From Comamonas koreensis (GTDB lineage Bacteria; Pseudomonadota; Gammaproteobacteria; Burkholderiales; Burkholderiaceae_C), in contig NZ_CP043575.1 in NCBI RefSeq assembly GCF_014076495.1, positions 4,278,001 through 4,342,000 on the forward strand: DNA of 64,000 nt, in the 5' to 3' direction. Positions 45,138 to 54,502 of this stretch are shown one piece after another (position 1 is the first letter of the stretch; each line of letters begins with the position of its first letter). The position numbers were made by a program, and so were the translations under genes. Under the pieces are notes generated by a model, which was not told the DNA's origin, made no database searches, and was given only the letters and a program-made list of their open reading frames with translations.

Positions 45138-45773
45138 ATGGCCCAATATTTCGAGGTTCACCCAGACAATCCCCAGCCGCGCCTGCTCAAGCAGGCCGCC
45201 GCCATGCTCAAGGACGGCGGCATCCTGGCCGTGCCCACCGATTCGAGCTACGCCTTTGTTTGCGCGCTGGACAACAAGCAGGTGGTCGACCGCCTGCGCC
45301 GCATTCGTCAGATCGACGACAAGCGCATGCTGACCTTGCTGTGCTGCGATCTGTCACAACTGTCGAGCTATGCGATGGTGGACAACCACCAGTTCCGCAT
45401 GCTCAAGCTGGGCACGCCCGGGCCCTTCACCTTCATTCTGGACGCCACCAAGGAAGTGCCCCGCCGCATCAGCCACCCTTCGCGCAAGACCATCGGCCTG
45501 CGCGTGCCCGACAACAAGGGCCTGCTGATGCTGCTGGAGCTGCATGGCGAGCCGCTGCTGTCCACCACCCTCATCCCGCCGGGCGAGACCGAGCCGCTCA
45601 ACGACCCAGAGGAGATCCGCGAGCGCTTTGAATCGCAGATCGAGCTGGTCGTCAACGCCGGCCCCTGCCCGCTCGAGCCCACGACGATTGTCGACCTGAC
45701 GCCGATGGGCACCGGCGGCTCGCCCGTGGTGGTGCGCGAGGGCCGCGGCCCGCTGGCGCAGCTGGGCCTGTAG
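45138..45773 (+). CDS. YciO/YrdC/Sua5-family protein
   Basis: 211 residues with the YrdC fold: KDGGILAVPTDSSYAF near residue 27, the KRxxDD-like segment, and a late STTLIPPGE loop. Family members make threonylcarbamoyl-AMP for tRNA modification, but YciO-type proteins do this poorly and their role is unclear. Size and neighbour (YciV-like phosphatase 57 bases upstream) favour YciO over TsaC. Confidence 0.85.
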   Translation: MAQYFEVHPDNPQPRLLKQAAAMLKDGGILAVPTDSSYAFVCALDNKQVVDRLRRIRQIDDKRMLTLLCCDLSQLSSYAMVDNHQFRMLKLGTPGPFTFILDATKEVPRRISHPSRKTIGLRVPDNKGLLMLLELHGEPLLSTTLIPPGETEPLNDPEEIRERFESQIELVVNAGPCPLEPTTIVDLTPMGTGGSPVVVREGRGPLAQLGL

Positions 45774-45946
45774 CCCCATACTGGCTGGTGGCAGCAGCGC
45801 CGCACCAGGGCTGCCTGCCCGGGCCGCGCAATCGTTTGCCACGGCCATTGCCATGGCCTGGCAGCGGCCACTGGCAAATCTGATAGGCTCGCCTCTGCCT
45901 GGTGCGCTGCGGCGCGCCCTCCTCCCCTTTGACCACTGCCCATTCC

Positions 45947-46600
45947 GTGAACGCTGACCTGATACAAACCGTTCTGATCTACGCCCTGCCTGTGCTGTTT
46001 TCCATCACTGTGCACGAGGCAGCGCATGGCTATGCTGCGCGCCATTTTGGTGACAACACCGCCGCCATGCTGGGCCGCCTCACGCTCAACCCGCTCAAGC
46101 ACATCGACCCTATCGGCACCATCCTGATGCCGCTGATGCTGTATTTCATGACCTCGGGCGCGTTTGTGTTTGGCTATGCCAAGCCCGTGCCCGTGGCCTT
46201 CGGCAACCTGCGCAACCCCAAGCGCGACATGATCTGGGTGGCACTGGCCGGCCCGGCCACCAATTTTGTGCAGGCCCTTCTGTGGGCGCTGGTCTACGGC
46301 ATCTTGGTCGCCTCCGGCGTCGATGAGCGCTTTTTCCTCAAGATGGCGCAGGCGGGGGTGCTGGTCAACCTCGTGATGTGGGCCTTCAACCTGTTTCCGC
46401 TGCCCCCGCTCGATGGCGGCCGGGTACTGGTGGGCCTGCTGCCCTACAAGCAGGCGGTGGCCGTCTCCAAGATCGAGCCCTATGGCTTTTTCATCGTCAT
46501 GGGTCTGGTGATTGCCGGCGTCGTCAGCACCTTCTGGATGCGCCCCCTGATGAGCCTGGGCTACGCTGTGGTCAGCGTGGTGCTGATGCCCTTTAGCTGA
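45947..46600 (+). CDS. Site-2 protease-family (M50) membrane metalloprotease
   Basis: 217 residues with five to six membrane helices. The zinc motif HEAAH (H23, E24, H27) is in the first helix region and the third ligand lies in NLFPLPPLDGGR near residue 150. Such single-domain M50 proteins cleave within membranes, but no PDZ domain or known substrate is present. GTG 45947 is chosen from N-terminal homology; a GTG 45 bases upstream is possible. Confidence 0.85.
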   Translation: MNADLIQTVLIYALPVLFSITVHEAAHGYAARHFGDNTAAMLGRLTLNPLKHIDPIGTILMPLMLYFMTSGAFVFGYAKPVPVAFGNLRNPKRDMIWVALAGPATNFVQALLWALVYGILVASGVDERFFLKMAQAGVLVNLVMWAFNLFPLPPLDGGRVLVGLLPYKQAVAVSKIEPYGFFIVMGLVIAGVVSTFWMRPLMSLGYAVVSVVLMPFS

Positions 46601-46651
46601 TCGCCCGGCCCCACTGCCGTGCAGCACCGCAAAGCATATTGATGGATAGTT

Positions 46652-47944
46652 ATGACTAAGACACGTTATCTCACTGGTATCACCCCTTCGGGAACGCCCC
46701 ACCTGGGCAACTACGCTGGCATGATGCGCCCGGCCATCGCTGCCAGCCGCGCAGGCGATGTGGAGAACTTCTACTTTCTGGCCGACTACCACGCGCTGAT
46801 CAAGTGCCAGGATCCCGAGCGCGTCAACCGCTCGACGCTGGAGATTGCCGCCAGCTGGCTGGCCGCAGGCCTGAACCCCGAGCACGTCACCTTCTACCGC
46901 CAGTCGGACATCCCCGAGATTCCCGAGCTGACCTGGTTTCTGACCTGCGTTACCGGCAAGGGCGTGCTCAACCGGGCTCACGCCTACAAGGCCGCGCAGG
47001 ACAAGAATGCCGAAACCGGCAAGGACGGCGATGACGGCGTGACTGCGGGCCTGTTCATGTACCCGGTGCTGATGGGCGCTGACATCCTGGCCTTCAACGC
47101 CAACAAGGTGCCGGTGGGCCGCGACCAGATCCAGCACATCGAGATGGCGCGCGACATGGCATCGAGCTTCAACCACCTGTATGGCGAGCATTTCGTGCTG
47201 CCCGAGGCGGCGGTGGACAACAACGTGGCGACCTTGGCCGGCCTTGACGGCCGCAAGATGAGCAAGAGCTACGACAACACGATCCCGCTGTTCTCCACCC
47301 AGGCCCAGCTCAAGAAGCTGATCGGCAGCATCGTCACCGACTCGCGTGCACCGGGCGAGCCCAAGGACGTGGAAGGCTCGGCGCTGTTCCAGATCTACCA
47401 GGCCTTTGCCAGCGCAGAGGAAACCGCAGCCCTGCGCCAGGCCTATGCCGATGGCATTGGCTGGGGCGAGGCCAAGACCCTGCTGTTCGAATGCATTGAC
47501 CGGGAGCTCGCCCCGTTGCGTGAACGCTACAACTACCTGATGGCCCATCCCCAGGAAGTGGAAGCTATTTTGCAAAGCGGCGCACAAAAGGCGCGTGCAT
47601 ATTCGGGCCCTTTACTACACAAGTTACGTGCGGCTGTTGGCCTGCGGCCACTGACGCCAGCCAGCACGGCCGCTACGCCCAAGGCTGCGGCCAAGCAAGG
47701 CGGCGCTGCTTTCAAGCAGTACCGCGACAAGGACGGCAAGTTCTATTTCAAACTGGTGCGCGCCGATGGCGGGCTGCTGCTGCAAAGCCAGGGCTTTGAT
47801 GCCCCCCGGGATGCGGGCGCCATGATTGCCCATTTGCAGGCTGCGCCGCAGAATCTGCAAGACGCCATGGACAACCTGCAATTGGGCGACGGCTTTTCGC
47901 TGTCGGATGTGCAGTTGGCGTTGAAAGAGATAGCCGAGAGTTAA
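46652..47944 (+). CDS. trpS: Tryptophan--tRNA ligase with a C-terminal extension
   Basis: 430 residues. The class I signature TPSGTPHLGNY (11-21, HxGN at 17-20) and GRKMSKS (KMSKS at 202-206) are intact, so the synthetase should be active. Most bacterial TrpS proteins end near 340 residues. Here an Ala-rich linker leads into an extra domain (about 350-430) with AFKQYRDKDGKFYFKLV and LLLQSQGF, resembling the DUF1508/YegP fold that often binds nothing known. This extension is probably a lineage trait of Burkholderiales. Confidence 0.93.
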   Translation: MTKTRYLTGITPSGTPHLGNYAGMMRPAIAASRAGDVENFYFLADYHALIKCQDPERVNRSTLEIAASWLAAGLNPEHVTFYRQSDIPEIPELTWFLTCVTGKGVLNRAHAYKAAQDKNAETGKDGDDGVTAGLFMYPVLMGADILAFNANKVPVGRDQIQHIEMARDMASSFNHLYGEHFVLPEAAVDNNVATLAGLDGRKMSKSYDNTIPLFSTQAQLKKLIGSIVTDSRAPGEPKDVEGSALFQIYQAFASAEETAALRQAYADGIGWGEAKTLLFECIDRELAPLRERYNYLMAHPQEVEAILQSGAQKARAYSGPLLHKLRAAVGLRPLTPASTAATPKAAAKQGGAAFKQYRDKDGKFYFKLVRADGGLLLQSQGFDAPRDAGAMIAHLQAAPQNLQDAMDNLQLGDGFSLSDVQLALKEIAES

Positions 47945-48040
47945 GAGACTGCCTATACTGCATTTGCAACCAATTGTTGAAGCTGTCACCGTCGTGGCAA
48001 TTTCCCCGTTTAACGCAGTGTGGAGCCGGTGATTCAATTT

Positions 48041-48083
48041 GCTTTTATTATTGAGCTATCAAATAAAAGCAAGCTATTGAGCT
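48041..48083 (+). promoter_or_regulatory. Hairpin and direct repeats before the response-regulator gene
   Basis: A stem of gcttttatt (48041-48049) and aataaaagc (48062-48070) overlaps a direct repeat tattgagct at 48049-48057 and 48075-48083, spaced 26 bases. Direct repeats of this kind suit OmpR-type regulators, and the site lies only 18 bases before the start codon. It could equally be a translational control hairpin or a scattered intergenic repeat. Confidence 0.4.
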
Positions 48084-48101
48084 TAGTGGGAGTGAGCTGT
48101 T

Positions 48102-48809
48102 ATGAGAATTGTGGCACTGGATGATGATCTGGTGGTGTTGGATATGCTCTCCAAAACCATGGAGGCGGAGGGCCACGCCTGTACAACCCATTCCTCTGGC
48201 GCCTCTCTGATCAAGGACATGCGCCGCGAGACCTATGACCTGCTGATCCTGGACTGGCAGCTGCCAGACACCACGGGTCCGCAGGTGGTGCGCTGGATAC
48301 GAGAGAACGTCAACCAGGAGTTGCCGGTGCTCTTCATCACCAGCCGCCATGGTGAGGCCGACATTGTTGAGGGGTTGGAGTCTGGCGCGGACGATTTCAT
48401 GATCAAGCCGCTGCGGGTGGCCGAGTTGGTGGCGCGCGTGCGCGCGTTGCTGCGCCGCGCCTACCCGGCTGCCACCAAGGGCGTATTGGAGTTTGGCCGC
48501 TACAAGTTCCTCTCCGATTCGCGGGCCCTGGAGGTCGATGGCAAGCTGGTCGAGCTGAAGAACCGCGAGTACGACCTTGCGCTGTTCCTGTTTCAGAACA
48601 TGGGCCGCCTGCTGTCGCGCGACCATTTGCGCGAAATCATCTGGGGCCAGAACTCCGATGTCATCTCGCGCTCGCTCGATACCCATGTATCGCGGCTGCG
48701 CACGCTGCTCGATCTGCGACCGGAGAACGGTTTCATCATCACGGCAGTCTATGGCGTCGGCTACCGGTTTGAGGCCGTCAAACCGCTGTCCGAGACGCAG
48801 CCTGAATAA
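48102..48809 (+). CDS. OmpR-family response regulator
   Basis: 235 residues. The receiver domain has the acidic pair at D8/D9, phosphorylation site D51 (LILDWQLPD) and a KP motif. The C-terminal winged helix (about 135-230) includes SRALEVDG, RDHLRE and RSLDTHVSRLR. It should be phosphorylated by the CHASE2 kinase encoded two genes downstream on the same strand. GGGAG lies before the ATG. Confidence 0.92.
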   Translation: MRIVALDDDLVVLDMLSKTMEAEGHACTTHSSGASLIKDMRRETYDLLILDWQLPDTTGPQVVRWIRENVNQELPVLFITSRHGEADIVEGLESGADDFMIKPLRVAELVARVRALLRRAYPAATKGVLEFGRYKFLSDSRALEVDGKLVELKNREYDLALFLFQNMGRLLSRDHLREIIWGQNSDVISRSLDTHVSRLRTLLDLRPENGFIITAVYGVGYRFEAVKPLSETQPE

Positions 48810-48929
48810 ATTTCTGCTGTTGCATGCAGCGCGGTTTACGGCCAACACGCCACACGTGTTGGCCGTATTTACTCTGCCGCATGCAGCGGCCCTGCCAGGC
48901 ACCATGGCCTGGCTGTAAGGAGAGCCATT

Positions 48930-50633
48930 TTGTATCTTTCTCGTCTGCCGTTTTCTGCTGCCGTTTTGCTGGCCTTTGGCGTGGCCGCCCCTGGTCTCGC
49001 GCTGGCGGCATCGGCAGACCAGTTGCCCGACATCCGCCACACGGTGATCAGCGGTGACACGCTCGAGGCCGTGGCCAAGCGCTACCTGAAGGACCCGCAG
49101 CAGTGGCGCGCCGTGGGCACGCTCAATGGCGTCAAGGACCCTTTGCGCCTGCCCATTGGCTCGGTGATCGTCATCCCCGCGCACATGGTGGGCTACCAGG
49201 AGGTGACGATCAGCCACGTCAAGGGCGTGGCGCGCGTGCGCTCGCCGCTGGCCGGTGGCGACTGGCAAAGTGCAGCTTCGGGCACCATCTTGACCGAGGG
49301 CGACGAGCTGCAGGTGCCGGCTGGCAGCTTTGTGACCTTGCGCTTTGCCGATGGCAGCTCGGTGCGCATCAACGAAAACTCCGAACTCAAACTGAGCGAA
49401 TTGCGCAAGAACAGCCGCACCGAGGAGCAGCAGTCGGTGCTGGACCTGAGCCGCGGCGGGCTGGAGTCGCATGTCACGCCGGTGATGGACCAGCGCCGCA
49501 AACGCAAGTTCGAGATCAAGACCCCGATGGCCACCACCAGCGTGCGCGGCACCGTGTTCTCCGTCAGCATTTCCGACTCCGGCAAGGCCATCACCGCTGT
49601 CGACAAAGGGGTGGTCGAGGTCCAGGGCCGCCAGGCGGCGCAGCAGGCGCGCGTACAGGCTGGCCAAGGGGTGGCCGTGGCCCGCAGCGGCCAGGTCGGG
49701 CCCACGGTGGCACTGCTGCCAGCGCCCAGCCTGCAGGCCAATCCGCCAGTGTTTGAGGACGCTAATTTTCTGACTTTGCAGGTGGGCGAGGTGCCACAGG
49801 CCCAGAAATACGGTGTGATTCTGGCCCTGGATCCAGAGCTCGCGCGCGTGGTGCTTCAGCAAAGCCATTCCAGCCCCACGTTCAAGTTCGACGCCATTGC
49901 CGATGGCACCTACTACATGAGCGCCCGGGCCATCGATGGCCAGGACATCCCGGGCACACCGGCAGTCCAGACCATCAAGGTCAAGGCTACACCGGTGCCT
50001 CCGCTCTACGCCAACCCGGCCCCCGGCGGCCTCATTGGCCTGGCGGACGGCGAGCTGCTGTGCACCGAAGGCGGCCCGGGCATTGTGGGCTACCGCATCC
50101 AGGTCGCTGCCAGCCAGGACTTCAGCACCCCGCTACAAGACAGCGGCGTCGTCGATAACTGCCAGGCCAGTGCGTCCGGTTTGGGCGTGGGTTCCTATTT
50201 CTGGCGCGTGGCCAGTGTGCGCAGGCTCGCCGATGGCAGCCTGGACCAGGGCCCGTTTGCACAGCCCCAGGCTTTCAAGACCGGCAGCAACCCGCCGACC
50301 CTGGGCGCCGACGCCTTAAGCCCTGCCGAGTCCAACAACCCCAACCAGCTGCAGTTGTCCTGGCCTGCTGAAGCCGGTCAGCGCTTCAACCTGCAGCTGG
50401 CCTCTGATGACAGCTTCACCGATGCCCGCACCTTCGCGCTCGATACCCCGCAATGGGCATCGGACAGCCTGCCCCCGGGTGACTACTATGTGCGCATCCA
50501 GGTGCTGGACCCGTCCGGCCTCAAGAGCCGCTACTCGGCCCCGCGCAAGCTGCCCGTCGAGCCGGCGATTCTGACCGGTGCTGGTGGCGTGCTCAAAACC
50601 GGTGACGGCAAATCGGTGCTCAGCCCGAGGTAA
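48930..50633 (+). CDS. Secreted LysM-FecR domain protein
   Basis: 567 residues from TTG 48930, supported by AAGGAG seven bases upstream. A signal peptide ends near ALAAS (24-28). Residues about 35-85 form a LysM peptidoglycan-binding module (HTVISGDTLEAVAKRYL). About 100-225 is a FecR-type beta domain (KTPMATTSVRGTVF). The remaining 300 residues contain beta-rich repeats of fibronectin-like type. It has no membrane helix and no sigma partner, so it is a cell-wall-associated periplasmic protein. It lies between the regulator and the CHASE2 kinase and is probably part of their sensing input. Confidence 0.85.
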   Translation: MYLSRLPFSAAVLLAFGVAAPGLALAASADQLPDIRHTVISGDTLEAVAKRYLKDPQQWRAVGTLNGVKDPLRLPIGSVIVIPAHMVGYQEVTISHVKGVARVRSPLAGGDWQSAASGTILTEGDELQVPAGSFVTLRFADGSSVRINENSELKLSELRKNSRTEEQQSVLDLSRGGLESHVTPVMDQRRKRKFEIKTPMATTSVRGTVFSVSISDSGKAITAVDKGVVEVQGRQAAQQARVQAGQGVAVARSGQVGPTVALLPAPSLQANPPVFEDANFLTLQVGEVPQAQKYGVILALDPELARVVLQQSHSSPTFKFDAIADGTYYMSARAIDGQDIPGTPAVQTIKVKATPVPPLYANPAPGGLIGLADGELLCTEGGPGIVGYRIQVAASQDFSTPLQDSGVVDNCQASASGLGVGSYFWRVASVRRLADGSLDQGPFAQPQAFKTGSNPPTLGADALSPAESNNPNQLQLSWPAEAGQRFNLQLASDDSFTDARTFALDTPQWASDSLPPGDYYVRIQVLDPSGLKSRYSAPRKLPVEPAILTGAGGVLKTGDGKSVLSPR

Positions 50634-50695
50634 GGGGCACGGCGGCCCCTGCCCATGCGCATGACCGCGTTGACCCCCCGTCCATTCCCTAGCGC

Positions 50696-53041
50696 ATGGC
50701 TGCCCCTTCCTTTTCGCTGAGCCGAACGCAACTGCGCTGGCTGGAATGGCTGGCGCTGTCGGCCCTGCTGCTGGGCCTGGTGGCCTGGGCCAGCCTGCGC
50801 GAGCAGCCCCGCGTCATCAACACCTTTGTGCAGGACATCACCGGCTGGCTCAGCGCACCGGATCCGCGCGATGACATCGTCATCGTCGCCATTGATGATG
50901 CCAGCCTGCAAAGCGTGGGGCGCTGGCCCTGGAGCCGCGCCGTGCATGCGCAGCTGATCGCACGCATTGCCGCCCAGCACCCCAAAGCCTTGGGCGTGGA
51001 CGTGCTGTTCAGCGAGCCCGACAGGCAGCACCCCGACGACGATGCCCAACTGGCCCAGGCGATTGCCCAGGCCGGCAATGTCGTGCTGCCGGTGGACTGG
51101 CGCATGGCCAATGTGGACATTGGCGCCGAGCTGCCGCTGGCCAGCCTGCGCCAAGCCGCGCGCCAGCTGGGCCATGTGAATGTGACTGTCGACGATGACG
51201 GCGTGATACGCCGCTACTTTGGTGCGCAGGGTGAGAACACCGGGCCCTGGCCCCACTTCAGCATTGCGATGCTCTGCGCCAGCGGCCAGAGCCACCCGCT
51301 GTGCCAGGGCACCCGCCCGCCCGAGCCCGGCGAGCAGTGGGAGCAGCGCTCGCCGGAGATGTTCAACTTTGCCCGCGGTGACCGGCCCTACACGCTGTAT
51401 TCGGCCGAAGATGTGCTGGCCGGGCGTATCCCCGAAGACAGCTTTCGCGGCAAGTATGTGCTGCTGGGGGCTACGGCCTCGGGCCTGGGCGACTACTTTG
51501 CCAGCCCCGCCCGGCCCGCATCCCGGCATATTGCAGGGGTGGAGCTGATTGCCCATGCGCTGGACTCGCAGCTGTCGGACCAGCATGTGCATGCGCTGCC
51601 GACCGGCGCCAATCTGGCAGTCAATCTGGGAGCGATCGTGCTGGCCCTGATGGCGATTGCGCTGCTGGGCCCCATGGCAGGTTTGATCGCCCAGATTGCC
51701 GCGGCAGCGCTGCTGCTGCTGCTGTGCCTGGCGCTGCGCAGCTTTGCCGGCCTGCAACTGGCGCCCGGCGCGGCCCTGGTGGGCCTGTTGGTCATCTACC
51801 CCATCTGGAGCTGGCGGCGCCTGAGTGCAGCGGCCCGGTTTTTGCAGCAGGAGATGCACAACCTGCGCGCCGCGCTCGATACCACCAGCGCCCCGCAGCG
51901 CAGCGGCATGCTGATGGATGACTTTCTGGAGCGGCGCATCAAGGCCGTGGAGACCGCTACCGACACCTTGCGCCAGATGCATGGCTTTGTGCGCGATACG
52001 CTGCGCCAGATCCCCTCGCCCACCTTTGTGGTCGATCCGCTGGGCATGGTCAGCCTGCACAATGCTGCAGCGGTGCGCTACCTGCAAAACCTGGGCATGC
52101 CCAGCCAGGGCCTGATCGCGATCCAGTCGGCGCTGAGCGGCATGCGCATCAAGGATTCGGGCCAGGTGCTGTCCTTTGCCAATGCCGAGCAGCTGCGCGC
52201 GCTGCCGGCCGAATGCGAGGTGCTGGACCGCGAAGAACATGCCTGGCTGCTGCTGGCCGAGGCCTTCCGCGCGCCAGCGCCTGCGGGCTGGCTGCTGATG
52301 CTGGTGGACCTGACCGAGCTGCACAAGGCCCAGCAGCAGCGCGACCAGGCGCTGCGCTTTATCTCGCATGATTTCCGCTCGCCCCAGTCCTCGATCATCA
52401 CCTTGCTGGAGATGTACAAGGAGTTCCCCGGCCAGATGAGCGAGGCCGAGCTGCACCAGAAGATCAACCGCCTGGCCCACCAATCGCTGGAGATGGCCGA
52501 GAGCTTTGTGCAGTTGGCCTCGGCCCAGTCGCAGGCCATGCAGCCCCAGTTGCTCAGCCTCGATGTGCTGCTGCAGGAGGCGGTGGACGACTGCTGGGCC
52601 AAGGCCTCGGAGAAAAAGATCCAGGTGCGCTACCTGCCCGGGGCCCTGGAGGCGGCCGAAACCGATATCGCCTGCTTTGGCGACCGCTCCTTGCTGCAGC
52701 GCTGCTTTGTCAACCTGCTCAGCAACGCCATCAAGTACAGTCCCAGCGGCACGGCGGTGGAGGCCAGCATTGCCGATGATGGCGCGTACTGGCGGGTGGA
52801 GGTGCGCGACCAGGGCTTTGGCATGACGCAGGAGCAGTTGAACCAGCTCTTCCAGCCCTTCCAGCGCTTTCACCACAACAGCCAGCCGCAGATCTCGGGC
52901 ATTGGCCTGGGCCTGAGCTTTGTGCAAACCGTGGTGCTGCGCCACCAGGGTTTTGTCCATGTGACCAGCGGCGTCAACGAGGGCTCGTGCTTCAGCCTGC
53001 ATTTGCCCAAGGCGCCGGGCACGCAGCAGGAGCCGCGCTAG
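50696..53041 (+). CDS. CHASE2-domain sensor histidine kinase
   Basis: 781 residues. One N-terminal membrane helix (about 18-36), an extracytoplasmic CHASE2 domain (about 40-310), then three clustered helices (about 310-375), a PAS-like region (about 420-520) and a kinase core. The H-box is FISHDFRSP with phospho-acceptor H558, the N-box LLSNAIKYS, and the G-boxes RDQGFGM and GIGLGLSF. A stop codon two codons upstream fixes ATG 50696. It presumably phosphorylates the regulator at 48102. The ligand is unknown; the LysM-FecR protein is the obvious candidate partner. Confidence 0.92.
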   Translation: MAAPSFSLSRTQLRWLEWLALSALLLGLVAWASLREQPRVINTFVQDITGWLSAPDPRDDIVIVAIDDASLQSVGRWPWSRAVHAQLIARIAAQHPKALGVDVLFSEPDRQHPDDDAQLAQAIAQAGNVVLPVDWRMANVDIGAELPLASLRQAARQLGHVNVTVDDDGVIRRYFGAQGENTGPWPHFSIAMLCASGQSHPLCQGTRPPEPGEQWEQRSPEMFNFARGDRPYTLYSAEDVLAGRIPEDSFRGKYVLLGATASGLGDYFASPARPASRHIAGVELIAHALDSQLSDQHVHALPTGANLAVNLGAIVLALMAIALLGPMAGLIAQIAAAALLLLLCLALRSFAGLQLAPGAALVGLLVIYPIWSWRRLSAAARFLQQEMHNLRAALDTTSAPQRSGMLMDDFLERRIKAVETATDTLRQMHGFVRDTLRQIPSPTFVVDPLGMVSLHNAAAVRYLQNLGMPSQGLIAIQSALSGMRIKDSGQVLSFANAEQLRALPAECEVLDREEHAWLLLAEAFRAPAPAGWLLMLVDLTELHKAQQQRDQALRFISHDFRSPQSSIITLLEMYKEFPGQMSEAELHQKINRLAHQSLEMAESFVQLASAQSQAMQPQLLSLDVLLQEAVDDCWAKASEKKIQVRYLPGALEAAETDIACFGDRSLLQRCFVNLLSNAIKYSPSGTAVEASIADDGAYWRVEVRDQGFGMTQEQLNQLFQPFQRFHHNSQPQISGIGLGLSFVQTVVLRHQGFVHVTSGVNEGSCFSLHLPKAPGTQQEPR

Positions 53042-53071
53042 CTGGCGCTGTCACAGGCTGGGCGGCAGCGC

Positions 53072-54325
53072 TCAGTGCAGCTCTTTGCCTTTGAGTTCGG
53101 GAATCAACCACACCGTCGCCAACGCATCGAGCACATAGATGGCGGCCAACAGCCCAATGGCCATCTGGAAAGAGTACTGCGCCGCAATCGCGCCAATCAC
53201 CACGGGGCCTGCCCCGCCCACAGCGCGGCCAATGTTGAACAGCACATTCTGCGCGGTGGCGCGTGCTTCTGTCGGGTAGGCCTCGCTCATCAGCGCGCCA
53301 AAGCCGCCCATCATGCCGTTGACGAACATCCCCATCACCGCACCCGCCCAGAGCATGGTGAGCGGATCATTGAGCTGCGAGTAGAACAGCACCATCAGCG
53401 CCGCACCGGCCTGGAACAGCAAAAAGCTGGGCTTGCGGCCGATGCGGTCGGCGAGCTGGCCAAAGATCCAGATGCCAGCCATCATGCCCAGGATGGTGAC
53501 CGCCGTCCACAGCGCGGACTTGGTCAGGTTGAAGCCCAGCTTGTTGGCCAGGAAAGCGGGCATCCAGATCATGATGCCGTAGTAGCCAAAGTTCTGCACC
53601 GAGGTGAGCACGGCAATGCCAACGCTGATGCGGGTGGTGGCGCGGTCCTTGACCAGCAGCTTGAAGCACTGCAGCACCGACTGCTTTTTCTCCTGGCTGC
53701 GCACAAACACCTCGGGCTCATGCAGGCGGTTGCGGATGAACCAGGCCACAAAGGCGGGGATCACCCCCACCAGGAACATGCCGCGCCAGCCGATATGGGG
53801 CAGCAGCAAGGGGGTGAGCAAGGCCGCGCCCAGCACGCCCACCTGCCAGCCCAGCGCCACATAGGACGACACCCGCGCCCGGTAGCGCGCAGGCCAGGCT
53901 TCGGCCGCCAGCGCCATGCCGATGCCGAACTCGCCGCCCAGGCCAATGCCGGCAATGGTGCGGTAGATCAGCAGGTCCCAGTAGCCCTGCGCAAACGCGC
54001 ACAGCCCGGTGAACACCGCAAACAGCACGATGGTCCAGGTCAGCACGCGGATGCGGCCATAGCGGTCGCTGAGCATGCCAAACACAATGCCGCCCAGCAC
54101 TGCGCCGATCAGGGTCCAGGTGACCAGGGAGCCGGCCTGGGCCGTGGTCAGTCCCAGGTCCTCGCGGATGGCGCTGAGCATGAAGCCCAGGATCAGCAGG
54201 TCAAAGCCGTCCATGGCGTAGCCCACGGCCGAGCCGGCCAGGGCCTTCCAGCCATAGCGGTTGACGGTATCGGACGAGGGAGAGGCAGTGCCTGAAGCGG
54301 CAGACCCGGCGGCGGAAGAAGACAT
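53072..54325 (-). CDS. MFS transporter (NanT/AAHS-like)
   Basis: 417 residues with twelve predicted helices. The first helix carries MDGFDLLILGFML and loop 2-3 reads GMLSDRYGRIR, as in aromatic-acid and sialic-acid type H+ symporters. The start ATG 54325 is where homology begins, although the frame is open upstream. It is convergent with the CHASE2 kinase and has no catabolic neighbour, so the substrate is unknown. Confidence 0.85.
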   Translation of the reverse strand: MSSSAAGSAASGTASPSSDTVNRYGWKALAGSAVGYAMDGFDLLILGFMLSAIREDLGLTTAQAGSLVTWTLIGAVLGGIVFGMLSDRYGRIRVLTWTIVLFAVFTGLCAFAQGYWDLLIYRTIAGIGLGGEFGIGMALAAEAWPARYRARVSSYVALGWQVGVLGAALLTPLLLPHIGWRGMFLVGVIPAFVAWFIRNRLHEPEVFVRSQEKKQSVLQCFKLLVKDRATTRISVGIAVLTSVQNFGYYGIMIWMPAFLANKLGFNLTKSALWTAVTILGMMAGIWIFGQLADRIGRKPSFLLFQAGAALMVLFYSQLNDPLTMLWAGAVMGMFVNGMMGGFGALMSEAYPTEARATAQNVLFNIGRAVGGAGPVVIGAIAAQYSFQMAIGLLAAIYVLDALATVWLIPELKGKELH

Positions 54326-54502
54326 GACAAGCGCTTTGTAGTAGGTGTTATGACAGCTGCGCGCACAAAAATGCCGCACAGACGGCGGCATGGTTGCTCA
54401 GCAGCGGGCGCTATTGTGCGCGATATCTATACGCTCTGCGTAGGGGCAGCGCAGTCCACATATTGACTAGTCGGTAAAAAATGACCGCCTCCTGTGGAAG
54501 AT

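Noticed and set aside
50650..50700. Possible earlier start for the CHASE2 kinase at upstream ATG codons.
   Set aside because: Those ATGs are in other frames, and a TAG stop lies two codons before ATG 50696.
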